From Dillenia suffruticosa (lineage: Eukaryota > Streptophyta > Magnoliopsida > Dilleniales > Dilleniaceae), in NCBI GenBank assembly GCA_033439265.1, contig JAVTVX010000020.1, positions 16,200,001 to 16,264,000 of the forward strand: 64,000 bases of DNA. Direction: 5' to 3'. The position numbers and the translations under genes were made by a program. Under the pieces are notes generated by a model. That model did not search any database, was not told where the DNA came from, and saw only the letters and a list, made by a program, of their open reading frames with translations. Below are positions 32,641-45,657 of this stretch, in pieces; within the stretch, counting starts at the first letter, position 1, and every line of letters starts with the position of its first letter.

Positions 32641-34452
32641 AACGCTAAAAGTTTACCGTATAAATCAATTTCTCACCGAGAAGCCAAATTTTACTGAGCA
32701 CTAACCAATAACTTAAAAATCAAGAATCAATCAACCGGGAGTCTAAAAAAACTCACACACATACCAAAAAATAAAATCCACATTTATATTTAAATTAATA
32801 ATTCTTCTATATTTTACAAGGTATATAAAGAGAAATTTTACGAGTGAAGAATTTGAAACAATAAAGAAATTTTATTTAAAGAGGAATTTGACCAAGATAG
32901 GAATTTGTGAGATTTTATCGAGAAAGGATTCTAAAATGTGTGATGGTTGTTTTTTGGGATGAATTCTAGAGTTTTACGATTCAGAATTTTTTGAAGGTTA
33001 TTATGAGATAATTTTTTGAAGGTTATTATGAGAAAGAAAAAGAAGATCGATGAAAGTACTTAAATGATGGAAACAAATGATAGAGATAAGATGAGTCAAA
33101 ATATGCACAAATTTTGAAGCTGAGTAATAGCACCAAACTGCACATGAAGAAAGTAGACACTTGACAAAATAGTCTGCAGCAATGAACGCAGGAGTAAGCA
33201 CAAATTCTACAAAATAGAACCAAAAGGAAAAATTAACACAAGTTTTAAAATGGCAATGGATATCTTAATCATGCATCTAACTATTATAAGCCACTAGAAT
33301 AACACTTGAATACAACGTGATCGCTATATGTAAACAAAGGTAAATGGAAGCTAACCCCCCCAAAAAAAATTACTATTAATAATAGTAATGACTTTCGAAC
33401 CTTAATATTGGGATCTATCTTCAATTGACCTCTATCTTTGATTAGTAACAACTTAATCTGCCCAAAATTGTTCGAGTGCTAAAATAGCTCAATGGAATCT
33501 TGATGATCTTATCAACCATGGATTCTAAACAAGCCTCGGTTATCATAATTTTTTTTTTTCCTTTCTTGAGTTCAAGGGAATTCAAACACACAGCAAACAT
33601 AGAGAATAAATACAACAAGCAAAGCAAATGTTCTGAATTCCCAAAAATGCATGAATTCTGTACGAGTTAAAATAATCGTATTGCCTTCAATTCTGGCAAG
33701 GTTTGCTCTATTGCCTTTTTTTTTCAAAGCCATCTAAACAACCATACACCCTTAAAAGCTTCTTTTTATGTGGAGCTCTAAACAAGGGAATTGAGTAACT
33801 CTATCCATCATTCCTTTTTTCCCTTTCATTTTAGACCCAAAACAAGAAAGAAGCAGGATAGAGAATGAATTACAAAATTTAAAAACTAGGTGAATTCAAA
33901 GAAGATATAACAATCGACAGTAAGAGAAGAGTCTGAAATATTCCAAACAAACAATGGAAAAAGCTAAAGAGCAGAAAATCAACCACGATAATATTTTTTC
34001 CCAAAACTCGACTAAGAAACCAATTATGACTGTGATAAGCTTACCGAAAGCACAAATAAAGAGTAGCAGAACAAAAGTCAAACAAAAGATGAAAAATAGT
34101 AGAACAAACATAAAGAAAGCAAATATAAGTAAATATTTAGAAGGAGGACATACAAATACAAACTTTCACAGCAAAAGAATTAACAACAAAGGAATGACCT
34201 CCATACACATGATCATCATTAACCCACACCACTCCGCTCAACTAATTTACACGAGACACTATAACTCGAAGATAGCTTTTTCGGAGAGAGGCATATAAAA
34301 TATATATATATATACTTTTTATAAAAGAAAACAATAAGCAGCTATTCATTTTCATTTTCCCCACTCCATTTAGAGAGAGAATGAAAGCATAGAGGAATGG
34401 CCTTCCATACATCATGATCAGCCACACCACTCTTCAATCTGTATGACACTGG

Positions 34453-34491
<39 letters not shown>

Positions 34492-35008
34492 CAAATCCTG
34501 GTTTTGTAGTCCTGTAATAAAGATAGAGATATCATCACAGTGTTCTGATCTAATCCACTCCGACTCACCAATCACCATTGACACATTAAACTTACTAACT
34601 ACAAATCTGCCAAGTGGAGGACAATCCAAATTGAGGTAGTGTTCTAATCCAACCCACTCCAACTTTAAAAAAATGACACATCACATGTATAACTTAGCAA
34701 TGATAAATCACCTCTTCCCACATCTCTTGTGTGACACATCATAGATCCAACTCACTAACAACAGAACACCTCTTGCTAAGTAGAGGATGACCAAATCTGA
34801 AGTGGCAAGGGGTTCATCATCCTTTTATCTATATAGTTAATAAATCAAAGATTTATAATGTCCAATCAATTAATCAAAAGGGTGATAGCAATAAAGTAGT
34901 AGTAAAGATGAATTCTTTAATGTATTAATCACCACCAGAGCATCTAACTCCACAATTAACTTATTCCAACCACCATTCTTAATCCAACTTAGACCTTCTC
35001 TTAACACT
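32641..35008. other. AT-rich DNA without recognisable genes
   Basis: Contains a near-duplicate of about 30 bp (catgatcatcattaaccc / catcatgatcagcc, followed by cacaccactc) at 34208-34245 and 34411-34440, and a (GA)n microsatellite. The 114-codon frame at 33954-34298 is Lys/Asn/Ser-rich, as expected of AT-rich DNA, and shows no domain. Confidence 0.4.
34456..34489. repeat. (GA)n microsatellite
   Basis: About 17 uninterrupted GA dinucleotides; it accounts for the Ser-Leu run of the minus-strand frame. Confidence 0.95.
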
Positions 35009-35801
35009 TGATGATATATGGTCTAGTAGCCCATTACTGTAAGATCGAGACTACTCAAGCTTATTGGGCCATACAGTCTTTAAATTCGCTAAACGCACTT
35101 ATAGCCTCTCGGTTGAGTACCCTCTTGATCATCTCAATTCATGGTCCTTGAGCTCCTTGGCTACTTTATTCTTTGGTGAACACATTCCATTGCTACAAGG
35201 GTAATTTATTTTATCACGCGATAGACACAAACGAAAACCAACTATTAAGCTAGTAAATCTTTGTTAAATTCAAACCTTCTTTAATCGGATATGCATCTTC
35301 TTCATTCCCAGAAAAATCAACTTTAATAAAGAAACATATCTCAGTAGCCACTTCTAATAAGGCAGAAAGCCTTCACCACAGTTAAGGCTTCCCTTAATCG
35401 ACATGATACTAAATCTTCTATGGATCTTTGACTATAATTTCCGTAATCTTGGAAGATTCTTAGCAACCCTCGTAAGGAATCTAGGGTCTCTACTGATGTG
35501 GACTTACCCTACATACATGCTATATATATATACCTAGCATTAGCAACTAACTAGGTACGTTCTAAGACCCTACACAAAAAGCACACAATAGAGGGCAGAT
35601 ATGCAACTCTCTCTCTTTAGCCTATTTCTCTCTTTTTACCAATACTACCTCCTGACTTGAGCATTGGAGTTTCCTTCATCTGACCAACCTTAGCGGATTT
35701 GCAAGTACATTTCTACTAAGGAATGAAGAACTACATCAACTTCATCTCCACCCATAAGCCAAAGGAGCTATTATCTGTGGAGTCTAAACCTACTTCCAAC
35801 A
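35009..35801 (+). repeat. Tat element 5' LTR (probable)
   Basis: It begins TGATGATATATGG-TCTAGTAGCCC at 35009 (or TGATATATGG at 35012) and ends CCAACA at 35801. The end carries cctgacttgagcattgga and the phrase just before the primer site that is usual in this lineage. The 3' LTR is not available to confirm it. Confidence 0.55.
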
Positions 35802-35802
35802 G

Positions 35803-35821
35803 ATTAGTGTCGTCCATAGGA
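35803..35821 (+). promoter_or_regulatory. Tat element primer-binding site, degenerate
   Basis: attagtgtcgtccatagga resembles the TGGCGCCGTCTGTGGGA site found just inside the 5' LTR of many Tat elements, with several transitions (C to T, G to A). Confidence 0.5.
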
Positions 35822-35879
35822 ATAGGCTAGGAGGAGATTCATTTCACGTTCGGTCTTCCATTGTTGTTCTTACCATGTT

Positions 35880-38800
35880 GCAAAAAAGAAAGAGACCACC
35901 AATTGGCTTTGATGACGATAATCTGGTCGGAGTTATTCAGATAACCATGATCTATTAGTCATCATTGCCAAGATCGAATTATACATGGTAAGAAGAGTTC
36001 TTGTCGATCAAGTAGCAGATTGTGATCTTCTCTATTGGGATACATTTCAATAAATGGGTTTCGTTTCCACAAACCTACACCCCAAATAACCCCTTAAAGG
36101 GATTCTCTCGAATCATGCCACTACAGTGACCACAATCAGCATGATCACTTCCTTGCCTCCTTACAATGTTATCCTCAGCTGCCCTAGCTTAAATAGTCTA
36201 GAGGCTTTACCAAGCACCAAACACATGTAGGTCAAATTCAAAACGACGGAGGGTATCATGACCCTCAATTGTGATCCTCCTCGCAGACTTTACGCCTATC
36301 TGAAGAAGGTAGAGAGAACTTATCAAAAGAGATGGCTGAATTTAGAGACGATACTATGCAGACAGACAAACCACAATTTGCCGATGGTGTTGTTGAGATC
36401 CCAATTACTGATATTTCTAGACAAACTGTTCAAGTTGGAGCCTACCTACCCTCATCGTTATGCGAGGCTATTATTGAATTCCTCTGTCTTCATTCCAAAG
36501 TCTTCGCGTGGTCATCAGAAGATATGCCTAGGATCCATCCCTCAGTGATTATTCATAAATTGACTATAGATTTGATCTATAAGCTTGTGAAACAAAACAA
36601 AAGAGTATTCGCACTGGAATGTTAATGAGTGATTCAAGAGGAAGTATAGAAACTTTTGATAGCAAGATTCATAAAGGAAGTAAAGTATTCTGAGTAGTTG
36701 GCCAATGTGGTCATGGTAATAAAGGTGAACAACAAGTGGAGGATGTGTATCGATTTCATTGATCTCAACAAAGCGTACTTGAAAGAAGCTAAACTCGGCA
36801 AAGTGCACCTTCGGAATCACATCAGGTAAGTTCCTTGACTTTTTAATCATAAATTGAGGGATTAAAGCAAACCCAAAAAAGATTAAAACCATCATGGATA
36901 TGGCAATGCTTAGAATGCTGAAGGAGATGCAATGTCTCACGGGGCATATTGTGGCCTTGAGCTAGCTCATATCTAAAGTTGGATAAAAGTATAAACCTTT
37001 TTTTGATGCTTTGAAGAGATCCAAAAAGTTTGCATGGATATCAGAATGTCAGGCTACCTTTGATAAGTTTAAAGAGTACCTTTCATTGCCCCCGCCTACC
37101 CCCAGTGAGACATTCTATCTCTATCTTTCTATTTTTTACCATGCCCTTTGTTCCGTGTTAGTACAACAGGAGGCCGGCGTACAAAGACTGGTATACTATG
37201 TTACTTGAGTCCTCCGAGAAGCATCAACTATAAGCCTATCAAGAAAGTAACATTCGTACTCATTATAACCACCCAGTGTCTTTGCTCATACTTCCAAGCA
37301 TATACAATCGTGGTATTAATTGATCAACCACTGAAGAAAATCCTACAGAAGAGGGACATCTCTAGCCAACTAATCAAATAGAGCATCGAACTCGGTGAAT
37401 TTGACATCATGTACCAGTCGAGATCTGCTATCAAAGGTCAAACACTCGCTAATTTCATTCTCGAATACATACTTCTGAACCACACAAAGTAGACGCCTGC
37501 CAGACATCAAGAAAGATGCACATTGCCAACTTGGATACTACACATGGATGGATCCTCCAACTCGTCAAGAAGAAGTGTTGGACTCATTCTCATGGGTCTT
37601 AATGATTTCAAAGCTGAATATACTCTTCGTTTTGACTTTTGAACTACAAATAACTAGGCTAAATATGAGGCGCTCTCGATGGGACTACAAATTATAGCAT
37701 CACTAGGGGCCTGAGACATCAGGGTATTCACCGATAATCAGCTCATATCAAACAAATTGAAGGAATCTATGAAAGAAAAGAACCAGTAATGGTGAAGTAT
37801 TTGACAAAATTACAAGAAGTAATGTGTAAGTTTGGCAAGGTGGACATATAGCAGATCCCCAGATCAGAGAATGGTAGAGCTGACACCCTCTCTAAGTTGA
37901 CCAGCTCGGATTCAGATCCTACAAATCGGATAATATACATTGAGAGCCTTCTCTACCCAAGCATCAATGAATTGGAACAGATTTTGGCAACACATGATTC
38001 GACAAGTTGGAAAGATCCTATACAAGCCTATTTGAACAATAGCTAATTGTTGGAGTTACACACAGAAGCAATGAAGATTAAATGGAAGGCTGCTCTATAG
38101 AAATCCTTTGCTCACCCATATCTCAAATGCCTAACTCTTGAGAAAGGAGACTATGCCCTTAGGGAAATACATGATGGAATATGTGACAATCACCTGGGCG
38201 CACGGAACCTGGATAACAAAGCCTTGAGATAAGGATTTTATTGGCCTACTATGAAAGCCAATGAAAGCTCGTTTGTCAAAAGGTGTGATCATTTCTCTTC
38301 AATACTCATCAACCTTCTACTGAGCTCTGCTTGATAACATGTTCCTTGCCATTCGCATAATGGAGGTTAGATATATTGGGCCCGTTTCCTCACGGAATGG
38401 GGCAACAAAAATTCTTTATTATCACAATCTATTATTTTATAAAGTGGGTAGAAGCAGAATCATTGACCCAAATTACAAACAAAAAGATACAAAAGTTCAT
38501 GTGGTTATCAATAGTTACTAAGTTTGGATTACCTCGAGTATTGATCACTAACAATGGTAAACAATTTGACAACTGACAGTTCAAGGAGTTCGGTGACAAA
38601 TTAGAAATCCAACATCGCTTGATGTCAGTTACGTACCCTTGGTCTAATGGACTCGCTGAGGTAACAAATAGGACAATTCTTCAAGGATTAAAAACCACTC
38701 TGGATGAGGCAAAAGGTCGACGTGTAGACGAACGCCATGGAATTTTCTGGGCATATCGAGGCCATAGGGGAGACGCCCTTTAGCCTAACCTATGGGTCAA

Positions 38801-39130
38801 AAGCAGTATTACCTGTTGAAATAGGAATTCACTCTTTGTGAGTAGAATAGTACCAACCAGAGCTGAATAAGCCTGCCTTGCAAGAACAATTCGATCTTTT
38901 TTGTCATAATTGAGAGACGATACATGTGCGCGAATGGTGGCATACCAGCAACAAATGGCCTGATAGTACAATAGGAGAGTTAGGGCTATTGGTGCTTTGA
39001 AGGACAGAGGCTACGAGACAACCCCAATAGGGAGCAAATTCGCTCCTAACTGGGAAGGCCCATACTGAATACACTTGGTGGTTCGGTCCAGAACATATCG
39101 ACTTAACCATTTAGACGGCTTAGTTATACC
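35880..39130 (+). pseudogene. Tat-type gypsy pol: protease, RT, two RNases H, integrase (degenerate)
   Basis: Protease at 35900-36080 reads GFDDDNLVGVIQ, LVIIAKIELYMVRRVLVDQ, in which the usual DTGSSADVL is now DQVADCDLL. RT from 36400 has VGAYLPSSLCEAIIEFL, VFAWSSEDMP and then a decayed stretch with FIDLNKAY; most of the palm including the YVDD motif is missing (about 36800-36960). RNase H at 37010-37440: FAWISECQATFDKFKEYL, LYLSIFYHALCSVLV, FQAYTIVVLIDQPL. The second RNase H at 37535-37800 has HMDGSSNSSRRSVGLILM and a decayed AKYEALSMGLQ. Integrase at 38130-38880: GFYWPTMKAN, then YFIKWVEAESL and FGLPRVLITNNGKQFD, and ETPFSLTYGSKAVLPVEIG. Many stops; not functional. Confidence 0.85.
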
Positions 39131-39344
39131 CCGCATATGAAACTGTGAGAATTTGTGAATTTACTATCAATAGGTTCTATTATTCGGACCATTAGTTTTA
39201 TAATTTATCGATTATAACATTATGATTTTCATGCATACACCATTTACTTGGAGTTTATCATTTACTCTTAGTAGAATTAGCATTGCTCAACACAAAACAA
39301 CAATAGCTCCTTGGTGCATTGCCTCGGTTTTATACAATATAAGG

Positions 39345-39921
39345 CGTAATGCCCGATAAACTATATGAATCCAAAGAGCAACGCTTTCGAGTATCATTGG
39401 CACAATGCTTGATACACTATACAAATCCAAGGTACAACGCCTCGAGTATCGTTGATGCAATGCCCAACACACTATACGAATCCAAGGCTCAACGCCTCCG
39501 AGTATCATTGGTGCAACGTCCGATCCAATATACAAATCTAAGGCCTCTGAGTATCATTAGTGCAATCCCGATACACTATACCAAACCAAGGCACAACCCT
39601 TCCGAGTATCATTGACACAACGCCTGATATATTATACCAATCCAAGGTGCAATGCCTTTGAGTATCATCGCTGGAACACTCAATACACTATACAAACCCA
39701 AGGCACAATGCCTCCTAGTATCATCGGTGCAACGCACAATACACTATACAAACCCAAGGTGTACTGCCCGTGAGCATCTTGGTGTAACGCCCACGAGCAT
39801 CGTCGGCGTAATGCTTGATATACTATATGAATCTAAGGCGTAATGCCTTCTAGTATCATCAGCCTAGCACCCGATACACAATACAAATCCATGGCACAAT
39901 GCCTTTGAATATTCTCAGTGC
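39345..39921 (+). repeat. Tandem array of ~56-bp units behind the Tat integrase, left part
   Basis: About ten units with a core of gatacactatacaaatccaa and gtatcattggtgcaa; core starts fall every 55-58 bp (39361, 39418, 39473 and on). Identity between neighbours is about 75-85%. Tandem arrays in the 3' untranslated region are a known habit of Tat-lineage elements. The array stops at the Gypsy-A insertion. Confidence 0.9.
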
Positions 39922-42507
39922 TGTAACACCGATTTTTGGTAACTGTGTATCATGTACCACTACTCATGATTCTATATATATTAATATCCTTTTGGAACAT
40001 TTAAAATGAAAATTTAATTATCTATTTATTTATTTTGAGCTTTTGCTTCAAAATCACTAAAGTCGAAAATTTTATCGATAAATCGAAAACTTTCTCGATA
40101 AGCGCCGGTAAGACCTAAAGATGTAAAAAATAGCTAAAAAAATGCCTACACACTTAAATAAAGATATTTAAATGAAATTTTATATTTTTAAGGAATTTCG
40201 AACAAAATATCATGGGGATAAAAAATACAAATTGTTAAAAATTAGGAGTCTAAATGCAATTAAGGAAAATTGAGGAACTAAGTTACAAACCACTCAAGGG
40301 TTGACAATTGGAGCCAAATGATTAGTCAAGAGGGTAGCAAGGTTGGTTAGTGGTCACATAAGATTGTTCCACATTCAAGAAAACTCATTGGATGGAAATT
40401 TATGCATGAAATTTAATAAAAATAGCTTGTGCTAACTTGTAACATCTCTTCCCTTGACATGGACATCCAATAGGACACCTAATGGAGTGCATGGTTTAAG
40501 TACTAGGACAAGTGGAATGTTGAGATGATGCATGAAATAATCCAATAGTTAAGGATATTTTGCTAGATTTATAAAAGAACTTGCTTAGGAAAAGAATTGA
40601 CTCATTTTCTTCATTCAAACCCCCTTGCACGAAATATGTAGACTCCGTATCCATTTTGAGTTCAACCATGGAGCCAAAGAGGTAAGAATATTTTTGGAAA
40701 TTCTTGAATTTGAATTGAAAAAATAGAAGTGTTGTATAAAAATTCATGTTCATGGTGATTTGATTTTGCTAAGGTGATAAAAAAAATTCAAAAATTCAAA
40801 GGGAGTACCGGTGTTTATTGTTAACAAGAGATCTTACAAATGAGGTTACATGTCTTAACATGAATAAAGATTTGATTACTTGATGAGTAGTTACAATGGT
40901 ATCCATACTAACATGTTAGATATTGATTTTTAGATTGAATCTTGTATAGTATTCTTATGATATCTCATTTAGTAGAAATAAAAAAAATTAGCCATTTATT
41001 ACTCTATAAACTAGACTTCCTAAACTTTAAAATGGTATATTATGTGAAGCATTTCATGAAGGAATCGAGTTTTGGTGATTTTTGGAATTGTAGCATGTTT
41101 CACCAACTTTGTTTCATATAATGTGTATGACTAGTATATTGTGTAAATTATTAAGGTATCTTCTGCAAGGAATTTGGAGAAACCTTAAACATGAAACTTT
41201 TAGATCTCTGTCTTAACTTTAATATGAGATAAAGATCAATTGATTTGGAGTTGTATGCAGAATGTTATAGTGTTTTTACTAAACCTATGCAGAAGTAGTT
41301 TTAAAATTAAAACTGAGATAAAAATAGAATTTTATAAAATTATACATTTAAAATCAAAGGATGGTATAAACTAGAAAGTTTTAGATCTATATCTTATCTT
41401 CAATATGGGATAAGAATCACTTAAATTGGAGAAGTATGCAGGGAGATATAGAATTCTACCAAACCTGTGCAGATTTGATTTTAGGAACTTAAACAGAATA
41501 AGTTATAAAATTTTCTAAATTCAGGTGTTCAGAATTTGAAGTTGGTTTGAACACAAAAGTTGGAGATATATATCTTAGCTTTAAGAGACAATTTGAATCA
41601 TTTGAATCTGATAAGATTTTAGAAGATATCACGATTTTACTAAAGTTGGGCGTGATAAATTTTGTAAGAATTTTTATTTAAGTATGTAATTTGAGAATTA
41701 ACCTTATGAAAGAGAACACTCTATATGCATATTGCAATCCGACGATATGATATTGTCGAAATAATTGAATTGATGAATGATATATATAGTTTAACTTAGA
41801 TATAGGATTACGCTTTTGTACGAGTGGTAACTCGTTCGAAAAATGAGGATAGTTAGGGGAAGTGGCATAACCTCCCCAGTCGAGATGAATGAGACGAACT
41901 ATTTCTGACTAAAATAAAAAATAGTTTGATCATAATTTTTATAAATAAATTTTGAAATGTGATTTAAAAATATTTTAGTATTTGTGGCATGTCTTGAAAT
42001 AATAATATTTTGTGAAAATTTGCATCCTGATACTAGATGATTGATAGTACAATGTTTTTCTTTTACGAATAAAGATTTATAAATAATAACATGTGGTTCA
42101 TGTTTATGATTATGGGATGGTGTATAGTGCCTATAGCGCACTCCCTACTACGGTATTGAGTGTTTACCCGATGGGGTGATGTGCTGAGGTAACACTAGAG
42201 TAGGGGTTTGAACCCCTGACTCTGGCTAATGGATCCAATAACGAACACCCGTGAGAGCCGTGTCAACACCAAGGCAAGGGGGTTAAAAAAAGTATATGTG
42301 TTCATTTTTATGATATTGTGGTGACTCTTTGGTGGATTTTACCCTAACTAGGCTAAACTATGGGTAGAATGTAATTTATTATCGATTGAAACCCCATGAT
42401 GTGTGATTATGATAAGAATGCATATTATTTTGAATTACACGATATGTGGTAAATAAATAAAATTTGAAAACGATGATTTGACTTGTTACTCTCACAAATT
42501 CATGTAT
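39922..42507 (+). repeat. Gypsy-A 5' LTR, left part
   Basis: 2586 bp aligning with 57784-60411 of the 3' LTR (about 85-90% in the stretches compared). It is interrupted at 42507 by Gypsy-B; the rest resumes at 53548. Near 42195-42290 it carries a B-box-like ggtttgaacccc and the phrase gagagccgtgtcaac, both conserved in the 3' copy at 60095-60180. Confidence 0.9.
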
Positions 42508-42641
42508 TGTAACACTGAAAAAAAAAAGAAAAAAGAGAAGAGGTGCTGCGTTTTGGAGTGAAACGCAGCACTCTCCCCCCAAATTGAATTAGGGCTTTAA
42601 GCCCTAATTCTCTCTCTCATCCCATCTCTCTCTCTCTCTTT

Positions 42642-42649
42642 TCATCTCT

Positions 42650-42688
<39 letters not shown>
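42642..42688. repeat. (CT)n microsatellite in the Gypsy-B 5' LTR
   Basis: A CT run of over 20 repeats; shortened and interrupted in the 3' LTR (50662-50722). Confidence 0.9.
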
Positions 42689-42691
<3 letters not shown>

Positions 42692-42699
42692 CCCTTCCT

Positions 42700-43340
42700 A
42701 TCCCGCACCCGTGCCTGATCACCGCTGCTTGCACCGCCGTTCGCCACCATTGCCACCATCGCCACCGCACCCAGCCGCCTCTGCGCCTTCCTTCCAGCGA
42801 GCACGCCATAGCCGCCTCGCTTTCCTCCGATGAGCGCTGCCCCACCACGAGTGCGACTGCAGCTCCTCTGCCGCAGTACGATACTCCCCGCACGAGCCCA
42901 GCATGTCACATCGCGCGATCTCCTGAGCAGCGCCTTCCTCCTCTGCACGAGCGCAAGTACGAGCTGCGCGATCCTTGCACGAGCGCGAGCTCGCCCCAGC
43001 ATGAGCACGAGCGCGAGACACGCTGCGCGAGCGTGAGCCCTAGCCCGTGAGCGCTTCAGCCCACAAGCGCTCCAGCTCGCGAGCGCGAGCCTTTGCCTGT
43101 GAGCGCCAGAGCACGCGAGCCCACTAGCGGGCCAGCCCGCGAAGCCCATTACTGACCCGCGAAGCCCACTACTGACCCACGAAACCCACTGCTAACCCGC
43201 GAGCCCACTGCGGCCCGCGAAGTCCACTGAGGCCAGCAAGCTGGGCTGCGAGCCCACCAACGGACCAACCCGCCAGCCCATCATCCTGCCGGCCCGCGAG
43301 CCCGCGACGGTCCGCGAGCCCGCGACCAGATGTTCCCTTC
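42700..43340. repeat. GC-rich imperfect-repeat block of the Gypsy-B LTR
   Basis: About 640 bp built of words such as cgcgagccca, gagcgcgag and ccagcccgcgaag, with the matching block at 50740-51530 in the 3' LTR about 150 bp longer. Repeat-unit gain or loss explains most of the length difference between the two LTRs. All open frames here are low-complexity artefacts. Confidence 0.75.
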
Positions 43341-45367
43341 GAGAGCTCACCTGCATCTTCTTTACTGCAGGTAACGACTATAATTGGATGTAATTCTAGG
43401 GGTTTGGTATTTAGAAATTTAATTAGTTGTTAATTTCGTTTCAAATTTGAAAATATTACAGATTTTAGATCAGTTCGATGGGCGAACGAAAGCTAAATCT
43501 GAGATCCGAGAAACCCTAGGTGAGAGAAATGCAATTACTTCAATATTTGAATTAAGTTTGTCGAAATTTGGTGAAATTTAGAATCGAAAACTATATAACG
43601 TTAAATTCGAGGAAAATTAGAGAAAATGAGAAATATTGAAAAATTGATCATTGGTGAGCCAAATAATTCGAAAGTGATAAAACGAGAATCTAGAAAGGGG
43701 ATTGTGTCAATTAAAGTTGTATTAAATTTGAAAAAAAAATTGAAAATCCCTTATTAGAGTTTTATTTGATATAAAATTTGATTATTTGATTAGGTTTGTC
43801 TTTTGGAAATCTGAGGAGTCAATTTGATTGATTTGAAAAATAGGGAGTGACCACCATCCTTAAATATGTGAATGGAACCCTAATCTCTTATATAAAATAG
43901 TAAAACGTATTTTCGATAAAACATGCTTTTGATATGCATTGATTTGACGTATGATATTAAATTTAAAATTTGTTTTGTAATTATTGAAGTGTCTTAAATT
44001 ATGTTTACGATAATTATGCATCCATGGTTTCAAATTAAACAAAAATTATGCCATTACTTGAAAATTTATAATTTCCTTTTCTACCGTTGCATTGATATGC
44101 TGTTTTGAAATGATTTGATGAATTGGCACGCAGATTTGAAATGCTTTGATGAACTATGTGGGTTGGATGCCCACTAGTTATGTGATGATATGATTTTACT
44201 TATGGGACGTTGTGCCCTTTTGATACTATGATGATGACATTGATGATTCTGTAGCTACGAAGGGCGTTTGCACAGGCACAGGTTGCCCGGATACACTTCT
44301 ACAGGAGGTATCTGCAAACGTCATTGATTCTAAGGGCTATAGGCGCGGCCGGTTGAACCCATGATGGCGGAGCACGAGTATGACGCCACCGTCTAGTACC
44401 GGGCGGGGTCCTATACATGATAATGAGTTAGCCCAAGTGAACTCATGGCCAATATCGGGGTAGAGAGCGTTTTAAAGTCTATGCATAATAAAACCCCCGA
44501 TGCGCCTATCCTTGGTCACGGTTGACCTTTGTCAGGACCATTTTTGGCTTGTTCTGATATTACTTGATTTTAAATAGATACATACATGTTTGTTATCGTG
44601 TGATTGATTAAATGATTTCAAATTGCTAAACATATTATGTTTTGTTACGAAATGTAAATTTTTGTTTCGAATGATATTATTTGACACTCCAATAGTTCAC
44701 CCACACTATTTATACTTGACATTACCCCCTCACTCACTGGATATCTTCCCATGATACCCACCCCACTCTTTTCCCTCCTCAGATAGATTTATTGTGATAG
44801 AGCGACGTTACAGGCTCTAGAGCGGATTTGGTATTCACGACGGTGAGATTTACTTCAAATAAAAATATGAAATCTTTATTTTATTTCGACCCTGCGAGGT
44901 CTTGACATTTAGCTCCGTAGTTGGCCATGTACTTATTTTAGGATAACTATATAATTCATGTATATTTAATTGTGAAACTCTCATAATCCATTTGCATTGA
45001 TGTGATTGTACGTATTTGAATGTTACTTGAAAAAATTATTGTATATAAGATAAAATTTAGGTCCGCTCGGTATGGCGGCTGTTCATGCTCTAATTGAGTA
45101 TGACAATAGAGGTCTGTGGCTAGAATTATTGGTAATGTACATAGCCTGGCGTTATTTTGGATGTCTGTTGTGGTTGGTAGGTTGTTGTGAGGCTGAGATG
45201 ACCATTTTATTTTATTTACAGGATGATTTAATTTAAACAGGTTTATTTGTACATGGGAGACCTCCGATTTATGGGGAGATTCTGTCCGATTTTTTGTAAA
45301 AATACAGCCTGCATTCAGAGCAACGGGCGGCTGCTCACGAACCCGGTTTGGGGCGTGATAGTTTTAT

Positions 45368-45379
45368 TGGTATCAGAGC
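45368..45379 (+). promoter_or_regulatory. Gypsy-B primer-binding site
   Basis: tggtatcagagc, seven bases inside the LTR end, exact match to the initiator-Met tRNA complement. Confidence 0.9.
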
Positions 45380-45657
45380 GTTTAGGTTAGAGAAAAGATA
45401 ATAGTAAAAGTCTTCCCAAGTATATGAAAAGTTCTCAATGCATTAGAGAATTTCATACAGTCATTTTAAGTCCCATACTTGGCCATAGGCATATAAGTTC
45501 ATCTATTTTATGGAGTTGGATACATAACGCATCTAACCCATTATTTCGCATTCAAATGTTTTGAATTATAGTTCATTTCTTTAGGGGGTTAGTTACAGAG
45601 CAACTAACCCTAATTCTTGATTTCTATATAATAAAAATGTATTCTTTTTGCAGAATT

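Larger units (their letters stand above)
42508..45360 (+). repeat. Gypsy-B 5' LTR
   Basis: 2853 bp, TGTAACACTG to GTGATA. It holds a (CT)n run at 42642-42688, a GC-rich block (42700-43340) of imperfect gagcccacgagc-type repeats and the conserved phrase aaaacccccgatgcgcc at about 44490. Around 90% identical to 50560-53547 in the aligned stretches. Confidence 0.9.

Noticed and set aside
33954..34298. 114-codon open frame as a host gene
   Set aside because: Lys/Asn/Ser/Thr-rich translation of AT-rich DNA, no motif, no splice context.
39345..39921. ~56-bp repeats as a CRISPR array or a coding repeat
   Set aside because: Whole units repeat with no unique spacers, and the open frames (39349-39615, 39652-39843) merely read the repeat. 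Its position behind a Tat integrase fits a 3' untranslated array.
42190..42290. tRNA or SINE in the Gypsy-A LTR because of ggtttgaacccc
   Set aside because: Only a B-box-like palindrome; no A box at proper distance and it is conserved as ordinary LTR sequence at 60095.
42640..43150. Open frames of up to 166 codons in the Gypsy-B LTR
   Set aside because: Composed of GC-rich repeats and the CT microsatellite; the same happens in the 3' LTR at 50651-51200. LTRs do not code here.
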